Under the pieces are notes generated by a model that was not told where the DNA came from, did no database searches, and worked only from the letters and a program-made list of their open reading frames with translations. Both the position numbers and the translations under genes were made by a program. From Mactra quadrangularis (Eukaryota > Mollusca > Bivalvia > Venerida > Mactridae), in the NCBI GenBank assembly GCA_025267735.1, contig CM046304.1, positions 10,416,001 to 10,480,000 of the forward strand: a DNA stretch of 64,000 nt. Reading direction: 5' to 3'. Shown piece after piece: positions 37,601-52,600 of the stretch. Numbering within the stretch: position 1 is the first letter of the stretch; each line of letters begins with the position of its first letter.

Positions 37601-40600
37601 GATTCCTAATTTCAAGAATCAGGTGCTACTATTAGATGTAGATTTATCTAACAATAGTTTATCTGCATTATCTGGTCTAGGATCTATATGGTTACCAGTA
37701 TTGTGTTCTCTCAAACTTGACCAGAATAGGTGAGTTATTGTACTATACTATGTTGAAAATATATTTTATACTATTTTATATCATGCTTGTAATGGTAGAC
37801 TGCTTTACCATTACACTAACAAGACACTCATTAAACATATTAAAATAATATATTTTATTGTTATTCTGAGCATCCACTGTTGTGGATTATAACATTGTAT
37901 TGTTTATATAAACAGTATTTTGTTTTTTTGTACACACTATTGTATCTTGTAGTTATTTATAAATTGTGTATTAACTATTAGGGCTGTCATGATATACCGG
38001 TGTATTGCAATACGCAGCTGCAGCAATACGTATCGCAGTATGATTTTAATTTACCGGTATTTTGCAATATATTTTATTTCATTGGAAAATTCTTCCCTTC
38101 GCAAAATGAAAGTAGCGAAACGTCAGTTTTTCCATTGTTCATTCCATCTAACCTGAAGATGCAAGAGTTTAACCAATTGGGGCGCATCACAGTCCTAAAT
38201 GACTGTATACTTAAAGAGGATAGATTCTATCTGTAGCTGCATATAAGATTTGCAATTTTTCTGTTTTATACAGCGGAAGAACAACGAATCTATAAGCCAG
38301 CAATATAGCGTGGTACATATTGCAATACGATAACAGCGTATTGCAATATATCGCGGTGCCCTTCTGGCATATCGTGACAGCTCTATTAACTATAATGTAT
38401 ATTATATAACAAGGAAACCCGGTTCGATAGCGCAGTCGGTAGCGCACCGGGATTTGGATACTCGTGCCCGAGGGGGTGCGGGTTCGAATCCCACCTGGGG
38501 AGGTTATACCCTTCCATGAAAATTTGACAATAATGTCAATTTTCCTCCATTGGTTAGATAATATGGAGAAGTTTCCGGCCTTGTGGAAGGGTAGGTGAGT
38601 ACTGGTTATAGACAAGGGTCCAGGAAATCTAGGTTAGGTGCGCTGGACGCCGTGAAATGACCTAAATTGTGTTGATACGGCGTTAACTCCAATAAATAAA
38701 AATAAATAAATAAAATATAACAAGAATCAATGTTATATTTGTTGTTATTACAGCCTGGCAGATTTACCTGTATTACAAAATTGTTTGTTACTTAAAGAAT
38801 TGAATCAATGTTATATTTTGTTGTTATTACAGCCTGACAGATTTACCTGTATTACAAAATTGTTTGTTACTTAAAGAATTGAATCAATGTTATATTTTGT
38901 TGTTATTACAGCCTGGCAGATTTACCTGTATTACAAAATTGTTTGTTACTTAAAGAATTGAATCAATGTTATATTTTGTTGTTATTACAGCCTGGCAGAT
39001 TTACCTGTATTACAAAATTGTCTGTTACTTAAAGAATTGAATCTGTTATATTTGTTGTTATTACAGCCTGGCAGATTTACCTGTATTACAAAATTGTTTG
39101 TTACTTAAAGAATTGAATCTCATTGAAAATCAGATCACAGGTTAGTTTATTCTTAAAACATTAGTACCAGTGCTGTATTTATGATTTTTATACGCCCTTT
39201 TGAAAAACAGTTCTAATATGTTATGGCGCTGGCTGTACGTTCATCCCTCTGTCTGTCTGATCTTCCATAATATCTTGTGCAAGCAACTCCTTCTTTACTA
39301 CCTGTACTTGACCTTTTTTCTTTAAACTCTCACTGATGATAGATATTGTTGTTTAGTTGTGCATTAAGAGGACATAATTCAAGTTTTCATCATTTACTTT
39401 TGGAGTATTTCCCTTTTATATATACTTATAAGGGATTTCTTGTGCAAAGCAACTCCTCCTTTACTACTTAGCCTATTTTCTTGAAACTCTTACTGTTGGA
39501 AGATATTGATGTCTAGTTGTGCAAAAAGGGGACATAATTCGAATTTCATTATTTACTTTTGGATTATTTCCCTTATATATAAAGTCAAAAAGAGAACATC
39601 ACTCAAATTTAATCAGTCTCTCTCAAAATATTTCCCCTTTCTATATGCCATAAACTAATTCTTGTGCAAACCACAGGCTGCTGGTGTCCCCACAAAAATT
39701 TTTTATACTCTTACTATATACATGTACATGTGTATGTGTATACTAATTTTTTGTGGAAACACTGGCAGCCTGTGGTGCAGACTACTTCTTCATTACTTGC
39801 CTTAGATTCTTCTAACTCTCATTTCGAGTTGACCCATCTTCTGGCGTTTTTTTGCCCCGACCAGCAGAGCTCTAGTTATAACATGAGTTTTACTGGATAC
39901 ACCCAGGAATGTCAATACTTGTATGAATGTTGACTTCTAAACAGACTTTTGTCTGCTAGGTCATAGTTTCATTCAGTATTTTTGTATAATATGATTGTGT
40001 CACAAGAACAGTATAAACAGATTAGTTATAGAATGTCCACCTTTACAGTCTATGTTAATTGGTAAATGTTTTTTACTTAGTTTTTCTATTAAGATAAAAT
40101 GACTTCCTCATAATGTTTAGTATATATCAGACTAGGATGTTATATTGATAATTGAATATTTTCTAGATACAACTACTGTATTAAGATGTGTAAACCAATG
40201 TTACTATCTAGAAGAATTAAATATATTAGATAATCCTGTAGTTGCTGACTTAGATGATAGGTAATGTTTAGTCTTTGTTTCTATCATGTTCTGTTTTGTT
40301 ACAAGTCTCTTTAATTATGTATACAGCCGCCCGGCTAGCTCAGTTGGTAGCATGCAAACCTACTGATTGAGGGGTCATGGGTTCGATTCCAGGGCTGGGC
40401 ATACTTTTGTGGACCTTGGTCATTAAATTATTTCTACGGCCATTCTCCCTCCTACCAATGATTTTTAATTATGTATGGCAGTTGTCAGTCACTGACGGGA
40501 GTATGCACTTAGTAGTTGGTTAACTGGTAAATCCAGAGATTTAGCCTTTCCAAGAGGAGTGAGTAGGTTTTACTTAACGCTGTTTTATGACCAATACAAT

Positions 40601-43600
40601 GTGTTGCTATGGCGTTAAACCCAACAAACAAACATTATCTTGTTACAATTCTCTTTCAGTATGTATACACTTTCCTCCAAAAGTTCCTTTACACATTCTT
40701 ACAATTTACATTGTACAAAATGGAGTTTTAGAAAGTTTTAAAGCTGTTTATAGTTATACGATTTTAATTTTGGTTTTTAAATCTGTACTTTTTTCTTATG
40801 GATATGAAATTACAAAAATATCTCAAACTTGATATTGGTTCATTGTGATACATGGAACATAGTTTTTTTAGAGGCTGATAGATAACTTTTGCTACAACTC
40901 AAAAATGAAATATGACTATAGAAATTTTGTTTCCATTGCATGAAAATGAATAAAATAAATAATGATGATATATTAAGTCTTAAAAGTTGAACTTGGAATT
41001 ACTTGTAATGCAATTAATTATACTGTAAAGAAACTTTAGGAGAGCAGTGTATAACATTGACAATATGAGTTTATTTATAAAATGATCAGTCGTCTGTTAT
41101 TCATTTTCATCTGTATTAATCTATTGTGAGCTCATCTGACTGCTTCTTCTCAAATCATTTTAACTGGAAAAAAAATTAATTACAGCAACTTTAGTCAGGT
41201 GGTTTGCTCTTTCTGCTTCTTATGTAACTTTCTGAACAATTATGATCATTATAATAACATTCGTATTTAATGAGGTTGCGCTTTTTGATATATTCAATCT
41301 TGTGTGTGGGCACCTTTATAACAGAAAGGAAATACTTTGTACATGTTAAAGGTACTAGTTCACAGATTTAGTTAAATTTTTTATATATTTTCAAGATACC
41401 ATTCAGCGTCCTTTAATTGTGTCAAAGATTAGTTCTTAATATTTAAGACAAACTGATCTATAGGTTGCAAGAAATGTTATAAAAGTCACAAAAATGCATT
41501 AAAATGTTCTGTACTGTTACATACAGAGTAGATATTTACTGCATGAAACACCATCATTTGTAGTTGTACGTTAACTTGCACTAAAATTGTTATTATCAGA
41601 ACACTACTTTTAGGCTTTCAAAAATGTTTCCATACAATTTTGATAGTTTTAGAAAAAGTAGATATTGTTGAAATCTTTGAATTAGTACCTTTAATATAAT
41701 AACATTTTATTGTAGCTATTACTTCAAGTTAGAAATGACATGTCCAGGATTAAGTAAGATAGAGACAAGATGTACACAGAGACAACATACACCATTGAAA
41801 CCAAGAAATAGTATAGAAACAATGTGTTTATCTCAACAATCAACACTTAAAGATTGTTTTAATTTATTTCAACACAATATAAGGTAAGATAAAACTGTCA
41901 TTTACTATGTATACTTTTATATAACTGAACTGTTTCATAATTCAGGCGTCTGGTGTTGTTAACAACTGCGTTAAAGTTTTTCTTTACCATGTATCTGCCA
42001 TTTATTGTCAGATCTTTATGAAACTTCATGCAATGATAACATATCATGTGATGAACAGAATTAGTAAGTAACCCCAAAACTGTGGCCGTGACGTAGTGGT
42101 TAACATGTCTGACTTCGAATCTGGAGATCGCGGTTTCGAACCTGGTCACGGTAGGTCATACCCTACACATGAGTTGTCGGCCTTGTGTCAGGGTAAGTAC
42201 TGGTGATGATAGAAAAGTGTCCAGGAAACCTATAGTAGGATGAGCTGACCATTGAATATATAACCTAAATATGTGTTTAATACGACGTTAAAAAACACAA
42301 TAAAAAAACAAAAACAAAAAACACAACTCTTCTGTAACCTGGCTTTATTATGAATGATTTCCCTTTGTAATTTTTGTATTAAAGTTTTTAATGTGTTGGA
42401 TATTTCTGTCATGTATGGTCAGATCTTGATAAAAATCTGGCTTTAATGTCGTTTCCACATTACATTTCTTGTACTCTATTTATTTTAGTGCTGGTATAAC
42501 AGATCAGACTACTATCTGTGATATATATTATAAATTGTGTGACAAAATATTCAACATGGCTGTAGAGTACAGATATATACATGAATATGGTGAAGTGACC
42601 TTTATACCATCGGCACCGAGTCTACCTAAATCAGGTCGACCAGTATCAGCTAGACAGAGAGAGAAATTTGTACATCCGAAAGATTTGTTTGAAAATGCTT
42701 TAAAATCCCAGGATCATGCTGCTGAACCCAATCATCTTGCCAATAAAAATGAAAGCAAATCAATCCACAATAATCCAAAGGATTTGTTTGAGAATGCATT
42801 AAAATCACAGACCAGGATAGATGTACCATCAACTAAAGAGAATGTAAATACAAGTAAACCATTAGAAAGATTGAACCATATGTCACAGAACAGTTATTCT
42901 AATCCTAAAAATTTATTTGAGCAAGCTTTGAAATCAGCTGATACAACATCACAGCCTAGTCTGTTTAATGGTCATACTATACATAGATCCAAACAAAGGT
43001 TTGTATATATGTTACATTATACAGTTATTTCATATGTGATTTAGGAACTGTCAAACTGTTGGCCCGAGGTGGAGGGAATAGTGTTTTGATTTGTTTCCTG
43101 AGGCTGTAGGCTTCAGGAAACAGTTTTATACACTATTACTGACACCAAGGGACAACAGTTTGACTGTTGCCAAATCACTCATAAAAAACTGTTTTATTAC
43201 CTGATCAATTACTATTGTAATAGTACTTGACATGTTTACATCTGCTAAATCAAGATCGATGGACGCTTGATGCATTCGAAAGTGTCTTGTAAAGCCTAAA
43301 ATCCTGTAGCAATTACTTCCCCTTATATCAGTACTGTAACATTTTTAAATAACATTGCATGGCATCAGAGCACGTGCAGGAAACAGTCAAAACTATTGAC
43401 TGGTCAACAGTTCACTCAGAAAACAGTTAAAATAACAAATTATGCTTATATAAGCAATTAGGTAGTGATACTATGTATTGACTTATCATATGTACATGGT
43501 GTGATAAAAGGATGTTAAAGGTTCTCATTTACAGATTTGAACTTAAATATCAACTTTTTCTAAAACTGTCAAAATTGTATGTTTTTTGAAGCAGGAAAGT

Positions 43601-46600
43601 AGTTTTCTTATACAGTCAGATCTCGATACAACGACATTGTTCGTTCCCAGGAAAAGTGTCGCTATAATGCATTTGTCATATGAATTCTTTCGACAATGTA
43701 CATGTTGTTAGCAGTTTCACTTAGGTGATGACATCATGCATATATACATAACAAGTAAAACAGTATATTCAAGGGAACTGTGTTTATATATCAACAACAT
43801 ATAATAATAATAATAATATTAATTTCATACCAAAAGCTGCCCGGCTAGCTCAGTTGGTAGCATGCAAGTCTACTGATTGAGGGGTCGAAGGTTCGATTCT
43901 CAGTGGGGCATACTTTCGTGGAGCTTGATCATGAAATAATTTCTATGGCTTTTCTCCCTCCTACCAATGATTTTTAATTATGTAGGGCAGTTGTCAGTCA
44001 CTGACGAAAGTATGTGCTTAGTAGTTGGTTAACACCCAAATCCAGAGATTTAGCCTTGCCAGGAGGAGTGAGTAGGTTGACTAACCGCCATTATATGACA
44101 TATACAATGTGTTGCTACGGCGTTAAACCAAACAAACAAATTTCATACCAAATACAGTTTTTTCGTAAAGATACTAATTATGATGTTTATAGTAATGATA
44201 AAGATATATTTACTGTATAAATGTATATTACAGTGAAGACAGATATAATAATGCTGCTGTGATGATACAAGCAGTATGGCGTGGATATAAATGTAGGAAA
44301 ATATTACATAAACAAGAGATTAAAGAGATTGATATAGATCCAGAACTTGTTGAACGTATATATAACTCTGCTGTGAAAATACAGGTACGTTGTCTACTTT
44401 ATAAATTGTGACATAACATTTTTATCATAAAATATAATATTTTCAAAATTGTCAGAATGCTTTCATAGTTTTGATTGATACCATTCTTGTCATGTTTCAT
44501 TGAATCTAAAACTTGTTTATTCTATTTTCATAACTTAATGCAATGATACTATTAGATTTCACTAATGCTACAGTCCCATAAACATAAAAATAGCCATGAG
44601 GGCAACTTATAGGCACCGTGCGATCAAGCCCTGCAAGGATGCATACAAACTCCTTGCGTACCCGTACAGACTGTTACGTTTTACCAGGGTCCATAAGATG
44701 AGCCCAGATACACATATCAGTTTCAAAGTCAAATTATGAACAAAATTGCAACCAAGTATGGATTTAACTTGCATACCTTCCAACTACAGCTCCCTTTGGG
44801 TGTGCTGTTTTGTGACATGTGCGTAACATCACCTTAAAACACAATGCTTCCTACGGCCTACAACTGTCTGCACATACAGGTCTGCAACAAGCCACGATTT
44901 TATGGAACTGAGGCATAACAAGACTTAAGTCAATACTTGCACACACTATGGAGCAGCATTGTCATCATTGTTACTACTGATTTTTATTATAAAATCTACT
45001 TCTGACTACTTTAGATATTTTGTCTATAAACTACAGACTACAGAAAAACATTTTTAATATTGTCATCTATGTCTCTGTAATGGTTAGAATATACATGTAT
45101 GTCATATTACATGTATAAACTTTTATATCTATCTTGTTTTACTTCAATCTTGTATACTCTACTTAATACTCTTACATATATTTCAATGTAGCCCTGTCAC
45201 GATATTCCGGTATATTGCAATATGCAGCTGCGGCAATACGTATTGCGGTACAAATTTAATGTACAGGTATTTAGCAGTACTTCATTAAAAAATTCTTCCC
45301 TTTGCCAAAATAAAATAACGAAACGTCAGTTTTCCATTGTTCATTAGATTACAGCTTAAGTTCAAAGAATTTGGGCACATTCGGAATGTTCACATTACTC
45401 TAAAATGCCCAATTTTTTCAGTCCAGTCTGCTTCAGGCACTTTCCCAACAATATTTATAACATACTACAATACTGAACAGTTGAATATGTTGTTTTTGAC
45501 AGAAGTATTATGCAGTTCTGTCTTTGGTTTGCAAAACAATATATATCGTGGTATGTATTGCGGTAGGGTTCTAGCGCATTGCAATATTATTAGTTACACA
45601 GTCAGTTACTGACCGGATACGGTGTGATACCGGGTCAGTAAATTAATATTGGGTGAGAGCTAGCGTAGCTCGAGCCCAATATTTATTCACTGACCCGGTA
45701 TCACACCGTATCCGGTCAGTAACTGACTGTGTAACGAATTTATCTTACCGAGTACCCCCATCTGAATTTTAGCATCAAAGAACACGGACAAGAGATTATC
45801 ACTCAAGCAATGACAATCGTCGCTTGGCTGCCATCTTTTTAATTGACCGAAAGGAACCAAAACGCGACTGTTATTGACAAAAAGGACACACAATATTGAC
45901 ACAGTGAACTCCCCTTATCGATGTAGTTAGTTCGAATTAATTTTGGAGTAGAAAAATAAGGTTTCGTCAGCGCTATCATTTATAAATTTTGTTACTGACT
46001 GGATATTAGAATCTACTGACCTAATATGGGATAATACATGGTCAGCACGTGACCACTCTCGGCCAATGAGAAACGAGTATTCTGTACGAGGTAAGATAAA
46101 CTGCAATACAATCCTGGCGTATCATGACAGCCCTATTTCACTGTGTATAAAGATGTTACATATTGTTAATTAGGCAAATTGGAGAGGTTATATTCTACGC
46201 AAGAAATTATTGGCAGCTTTAGAGTATGCACAATGTGATTTTGATGATAATGATGATAATGATATGATAGATTTTGGTGATGAATTTGATCTAGACAAAT
46301 TTGTTGATTTTAACCAGGTATGTTCATCTAAATTATTTTAGTATCTTTAAACACTAAGGTGGCAATTAGCCAATGTAAAAAACTGTGAAATGTTTTAGAA
46401 TTAGTTAAGTTGATCCTATATTGAAGATAGTTCCTGACTGAACTCCATGAAGGTATGTAGACCATGTCCAAGAACTGAAACTCATATTTAAAATAGAGCT
46501 GCTTAAAGTTTCAGCTTAAAATGTTTATCTGTATGAAATTGTCTCATTGAAAAGACTTACATAGAAACATAGATTTCAGTATGACGCAGTAATTTTATTA

Positions 46601-49600
46601 CATAAAAATGGTTGTGAATGTTAAAATTTCAAAAAGTCATTGGTTTTCATTGTGTTTTAGATTCTGGGTATGAAAATTCTTCACAAGTAGCAAAAATAAA
46701 AATACTCAACATTATAAGTTCATTATTATTACTGCACAATAGCAAGTTTTTATAATTAGTTCTCAGTCTTGGAAATGTTCTTCATTTCCTATGCCTGTTG
46801 TTGGTCTATAAATGCTAATAGACAACAGACTTGTCATTGTCAATTATTTATCTTTTTTAAACAAATAGTTCTAAATGTTAACAAGTATATTATAATATGT
46901 TTATGTTTAACTTATTATGTTTTACAGGATTTATTAGATACAGACTGGAGACCACCATCTACACCGGACATACCTAACAAGTAATATATTTTTTTAATTG
47001 GGTTTAATGTCATATTCAACACATATTTAAGTCATATATACGATGGTCAGCTCTTCCTACTATAGGTTTCCTGGACACTTTTCTATCACCAGTACATGTA
47101 CTAACTTACCCTACCATGAGGGTCAGACATGCTAACCACTAAGCGTCGGTCTCGGCAAGTGATAAAACTTTATATCATTAATATATCAATACAGTCTATA
47201 TACCATTATAACTGTACACACACTTAATATGTATATAGGTAGTTTGTGTTAAACCTGGACCCCTAAAAAACATGAAATTTTGTATGTGATCATAACTAGC
47301 ACTCTCCTTCGCAAATCCGAAAATTATAATTTTTAGCTGGATTTTTCAACAAAAAAGTTCGGCTAATAGTTTGGTGTAACATGGGCGGTCGGGCGACTGG
47401 TGTCGTTAACAATTGCATTTAAGTTTTTCTTTTCCTTTTATTTCTGCCATTTATTGTCAGATCTTTATGAAACTTCATACTATGATAACATACCACGTGA
47501 TGGACAGAATTAGTAAGGAACCACAACTCTACCTGGCTTTGTTATGGATTATTTACATTTGTAATTTTTGCGTTAAAGTTTTTAAATCTGGCTTTAATGT
47601 GTTTTCCACATTACTTGTCTTGTTGTTCAATTACATAATATACTTTCCATAGAAATGCAATTCTAATCTTGAAGTCAAAAAGAGGGTTTTGTTAAATGGG
47701 TATGTTCTGTAATTAGAACAGCCATATTACAGTACAGTATACTCTCCTAAACTCATCGGGTTTCCAAAATGCCTGGGTTCAAGAGCAGAGAGTTTTTTGT
47801 TATATAAATAAAGAGGCAAAATATTCAGGACCTGGAAAAAATCCAGTTTGGAGAGAATTCTGGTTTAGAGTGTTTCCGGTTTAGATGGTTTCCAGATTAG
47901 CAGGGTTCCATTGTACAAACAATTTTAACATACAACATGTAATACATTGTATATTTATGTTTATATTATCAGTTATGCTGTACTAAGGAAACCACCAAGT
48001 GGTAAACCTCAAGTTCCACGTATTAATACATCAGATGTCCATCCTCCTAACAATCCTAGACGTGCTTGGAGGAATGTAGAGTCACCATTATCTGATCTAG
48101 GAGGTAAAATACCACGACCACCATCTAGTCTAGCTTCTACACAACTTACTGTTAGATCAGCTGTATCAAAGAAAGAGGAACAAATGGCTGAAGAATGGTT
48201 TGTTAATTTATTATTTTATTGATTATTTCTATTTTTGGATTTTATGTTTGTTTCATAATTATTTATTGAAAGTGCAGTTTAAAGTGAGGTTTAAAGACTG
48301 CTTCCTTATATATGTTCAGCCGACATTGCACTCTTGTACCATATACCCTGATCATTGAAACCACCTTCAGGCAGGCGATCTGGGTGGAGTAGAACAGCTG
48401 TAGGTAAATTTTTTGCTCAAGGAAATTAGCAGTGCCCCTAGCAGATATTGAACTGGGGACTGGATCACTGCTCCTACAGCAGGGACAAAAAACCTGGCAT
48501 TTTTTTATATTCTAGAAAATCTGGTGTATTTCTCAGGTCTTTAGAATGTAGCAATTTTATATTTGTTATTTATGTTATAAAGAGTTAATTGCTACATGAA
48601 TATATAACATGTTTTAGATGACATGATTGATACTTTCAGGGGATTTAAAGACAATACTACAGCACATTTAATGATGCAAAGAGCTAAGAAGATGAAATAT
48701 AACTCTGAAAGAAGACAAAAAATTAACAAACTAGGTGTGTTTTATTTTATACATACATGATACATCTAATTTAGTTTTTTATCTGATATGTTTTTTAAAT
48801 TCAATAAATATTTGTTATGTTTTGTTTTTAGCAGGATTTTCATTGAAAAAATTTGGCTTATAGAATGGTGGGCGTCTGGTGTCGCAATTGCATTAAAGTT
48901 TTTTATTTGACATATATTTCTGCCATTTATTGTCAGATCTTTTTGAAACTTTATACAATGATAACATATCATGTGATGAACAGAATTAGAAAGTAACCAC
49001 AACTCTACCTGGCTTTATTATGAATTTTTTCCCTTTGTAATTTTTGCGTTAAAGTTTTTAATATGTTGGATATCTCTGTCATTTATGGTCAGATCTTGAT
49101 GAAAATCTGGCTTAAATGTGGTTTCCACATTACATTTTTTGTTATCAAATTGAATTATAAGATTAAGTAATAGGGCTGCAACGATTCGATTCGATACATC
49201 GAAACTCGATTGCAAGGGTGCCGATTAGATTTCGATTCGGGACCCGCGAGATTCGATTCGATACTGACTTATGAAAGTGTCTACATAAGTTGTAATGATA
49301 AAGGCAAAGGCGCGCCTAAAAGTCAAAATATACGTTGCCAGTGAAACTGGGTTTGACTTTGTTACATTTCCGTTTAATTTCCATTACAATTTTATGTAGC
49401 ATGATTGGAAACTCTGTTCCAAATATACATTCTATAGTATATGCCCCGAAATTCCGCCAATTGGGTCGGTGTGATTGAATTTTACCTGTTCTGACAAACT
49501 AGAAGATTTTAGGCTCCGCATGAGCAAGCCAAGTTTTGTTGTTAGTTTATTCAAATTTAAATAGTTTTTGCATGTACAGTGTATGTTTAACTAATATGTA

Positions 49601-52600
49601 TAAAAGTATACCAAGAACTGTATCTTTCTACAATTTATGATCCGCGCTGTCTTGACGTTTTAAGTGGATATTACATTAATAATACATTTTCGCGACCTTT
49701 ACATTCGTACCCAATCCATTTTGTACTTGAATAAAGCAAATAATAATTATCAGAATTTTGAGTTTCGTGTTATCTAATTTTAGTAACAATTTTATTTAAT
49801 TAATATTATTTAGTTTTAAGCTCAAATATGTGTATAAAAGCATATTTGTAGTAAATTGTATTAATAAAAGAATCGAATCGAAAAAAATCGAATCGAAAAA
49901 AAAATAATCGAATCGCATCGAATCGACTTTCCGGTGAATTGTTGCAGCACTTTTAAGTAATACATTTTGGTCAAGCTGCTAATGTTTGAACTGTCTACTC
50001 TTTGAGTCAGGAGACATTAGATTATAAGTATGAATATTCCTAGTCTAATCTTATTTCTATCTATTAATATTTCTGTGATAATTTTGTCGTCTCATTTCAC
50101 TATAATGATCACTACAGGGAACACATTGTAATTAAAGATATAAAACATACTAGCTCTGGATCTCTTTTACATTCATAACTCTCTTTTAAATCAAACATAT
50201 TGATGAAATTGTATTAAGCTACAAGGCCACATTAATTTGATGATGTGTTCTATGGATTCTTTCGCGCCTTAATTTTGACGGTTTTTACAAAAAAAATATT
50301 TTTATTTCCTGGCTCTCTCATAAAAGTTTGTTCAAACCACTATATTAAGCAACTGAATAAAGGTTTTTTTTTTAATTTTCTTCGCTCACTTGCCGCATTA
50401 TTTTCCAGAAAAATCTAAGGCATGTTTTGTATATGACTTCATTATGATATGTATACAATATTATATATTATAGATCCTAAACAAAGATTAGCATTATTCA
50501 GAAAGCTAGAAGAAGTAACTCGTCCTGTACACTACACCATGAAACCATCTAGAAAAACTTTACCTAGAAAAGAATATTTCCAAGGTTAGTAAAAATGTGA
50601 AAGATTTGTAAACTTGATGTTTATTTACTTGTACATTGTATAGAATACCAAAAGATGACTATTCATTGTTTATGTTTCACTGTCCACCAGAGCTCGAATT
50701 TAACATTATATTGTACTTGCAAATTTTTGCAAGTTGATTTTATTTTAACTCGCAAAAATGAAGAAAATCGCTCACATTTTTTTCTTCTAAGTTTAATGGC
50801 ATACATAGTAACTATTCATATTTTCAATATAAAACAACATAAAACATGTACTATATTATGGATAGAACAAGGGCTTTATTATGGGATAGACAAAGAATAT
50901 CAAATATGTTTTTACTGTGAATCTTTTATTTATGCCATCAATCTATCTGACTGTTTCAATGCTGATTTGAGCCTCATTAGTTTGGACTGAAATATTTTTG
51001 CAGCGATTTCAACTCAAGAAAATTTGTGAGTTAAAATAAAAGTTACTTGCAATTTTCAAAATCCACTAGCATTTTGCGAGTATGCGAGCTTTAATTTGAA
51101 CCCCGGAAAAATGATTAAATGCACAATTGTAATATAAACATGATGTAATTATGTTATAGCTCGTCAAGAAGAGATTGTACGTCAAGATAGAGAAAAACAT
51201 GAAGAATATCAAGTAAAAGCTTCAAGAACATTTGAATGGTTACATTCACAAGTTGGTGATCATGTTGTTACAGATTCTGTTATAAATCAAAGGTAAATTA
51301 TCATATATATAGTGTATGTATTGACTACAGTATTAAATGATAAGACTATTGTAAGGGACCCTTGGTTATCAATAAGAAAGTTCGTGACTGGGTTTATAGT
51401 ATTAGTATTTATTGTCGTTAGAACCCGTAAGAACTGAAAGAAAATAAAGTTGACAATTCATGATTATGTTCCTTTATACATAGAAGAATAAAGTGTTACA
51501 TGGTTAAGTCGTTGAACAATTAAATAAGAATAAGTCTTAAAATTGAACAGAAATACATGTACTAAAAACTTATGATCATGAGGCATTTACCAATAAGCTA
51601 ATACAAAAATGCAATAAATACCTGGTTCTTTCAACCAAGGTCCTTTAAAATTCATTTGATACAAATTTAACTTTGATTTTGTAACCTACTGATCTGTTCT
51701 GATTATGGCACATGACACATTTAACAAAACCCTCTTCTGGGCTTCAAAATTTGAATTTTTTCTCTTAACTTGCCGGAGGTATTGACATGAAACATTGTAG
51801 GTAGATAGATCCCATCAAATTGAAGTGCAGTGCATAAGAACTGCAACTCTTTCTTGCCTAAGTTTGGAGTTATTGCCCCTTTTTATTTTTTCACTTTTAC
51901 ACTTAGTAGGTAGATAGATCTCGGATAGATATGATATTGTCAGGCGACACATCTGACTTGGTGAGTTCTAGTTGATAACCATATTAATTTGATTTTTCTA
52001 AGAAAGATTTTTATCTACTTGTGTGTTATCATTTACTACTAAAGACTCAATCTCTCATACAGAGTTGTCGATCTTTACAATGATCTCTATCTCTGTTAAC
52101 GTCTCGAAAGTAGTCCCAAACACGTGATCGTTTAAAACGATCATGTGACAATTTTTGAATTTTTTCCATACGCAACAGACATTTTGACTAACAGATCACC
52201 TTTCTTGTCTTGTAGATGTTCAAAGGCTTGTCGTTGACAGTTCCTTAGCACTAAATTTTTGCCATAATTTTTAGCAATATCATCTATTGTTGACATTTTA
52301 GCGGATGAGTAAAAAAGGCAAATTACTCAGAATAGGGAGACGTTTCACAAGAAAATAGTTCTTGTAAATATAACTCTTTAAAAATTGGATTTCGCCTATA
52401 ATAAAATTCTATTTCACGTAAAACTTTAAGATAATATATATAAAAGACGAATTACGCGTTCGATACAAAATCTTAATTGTATTGAATTACTATTTTACAA
52501 GAATCTTGTAAAACCCGAGACGTTTACAGAGATATAGATCACTGTAAGGATCGACAACTCTGTATGAGAGATTGCTAAAGACTATTAAAGAAAGTAATGA

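Noticed and set aside
38412..38490. Functional tRNA gene
   Set aside because: Good A and B boxes, but the sequence continues into a SINE body with dispersed copies, and no clean cloverleaf with a 7-bp acceptor stem could be drawn.
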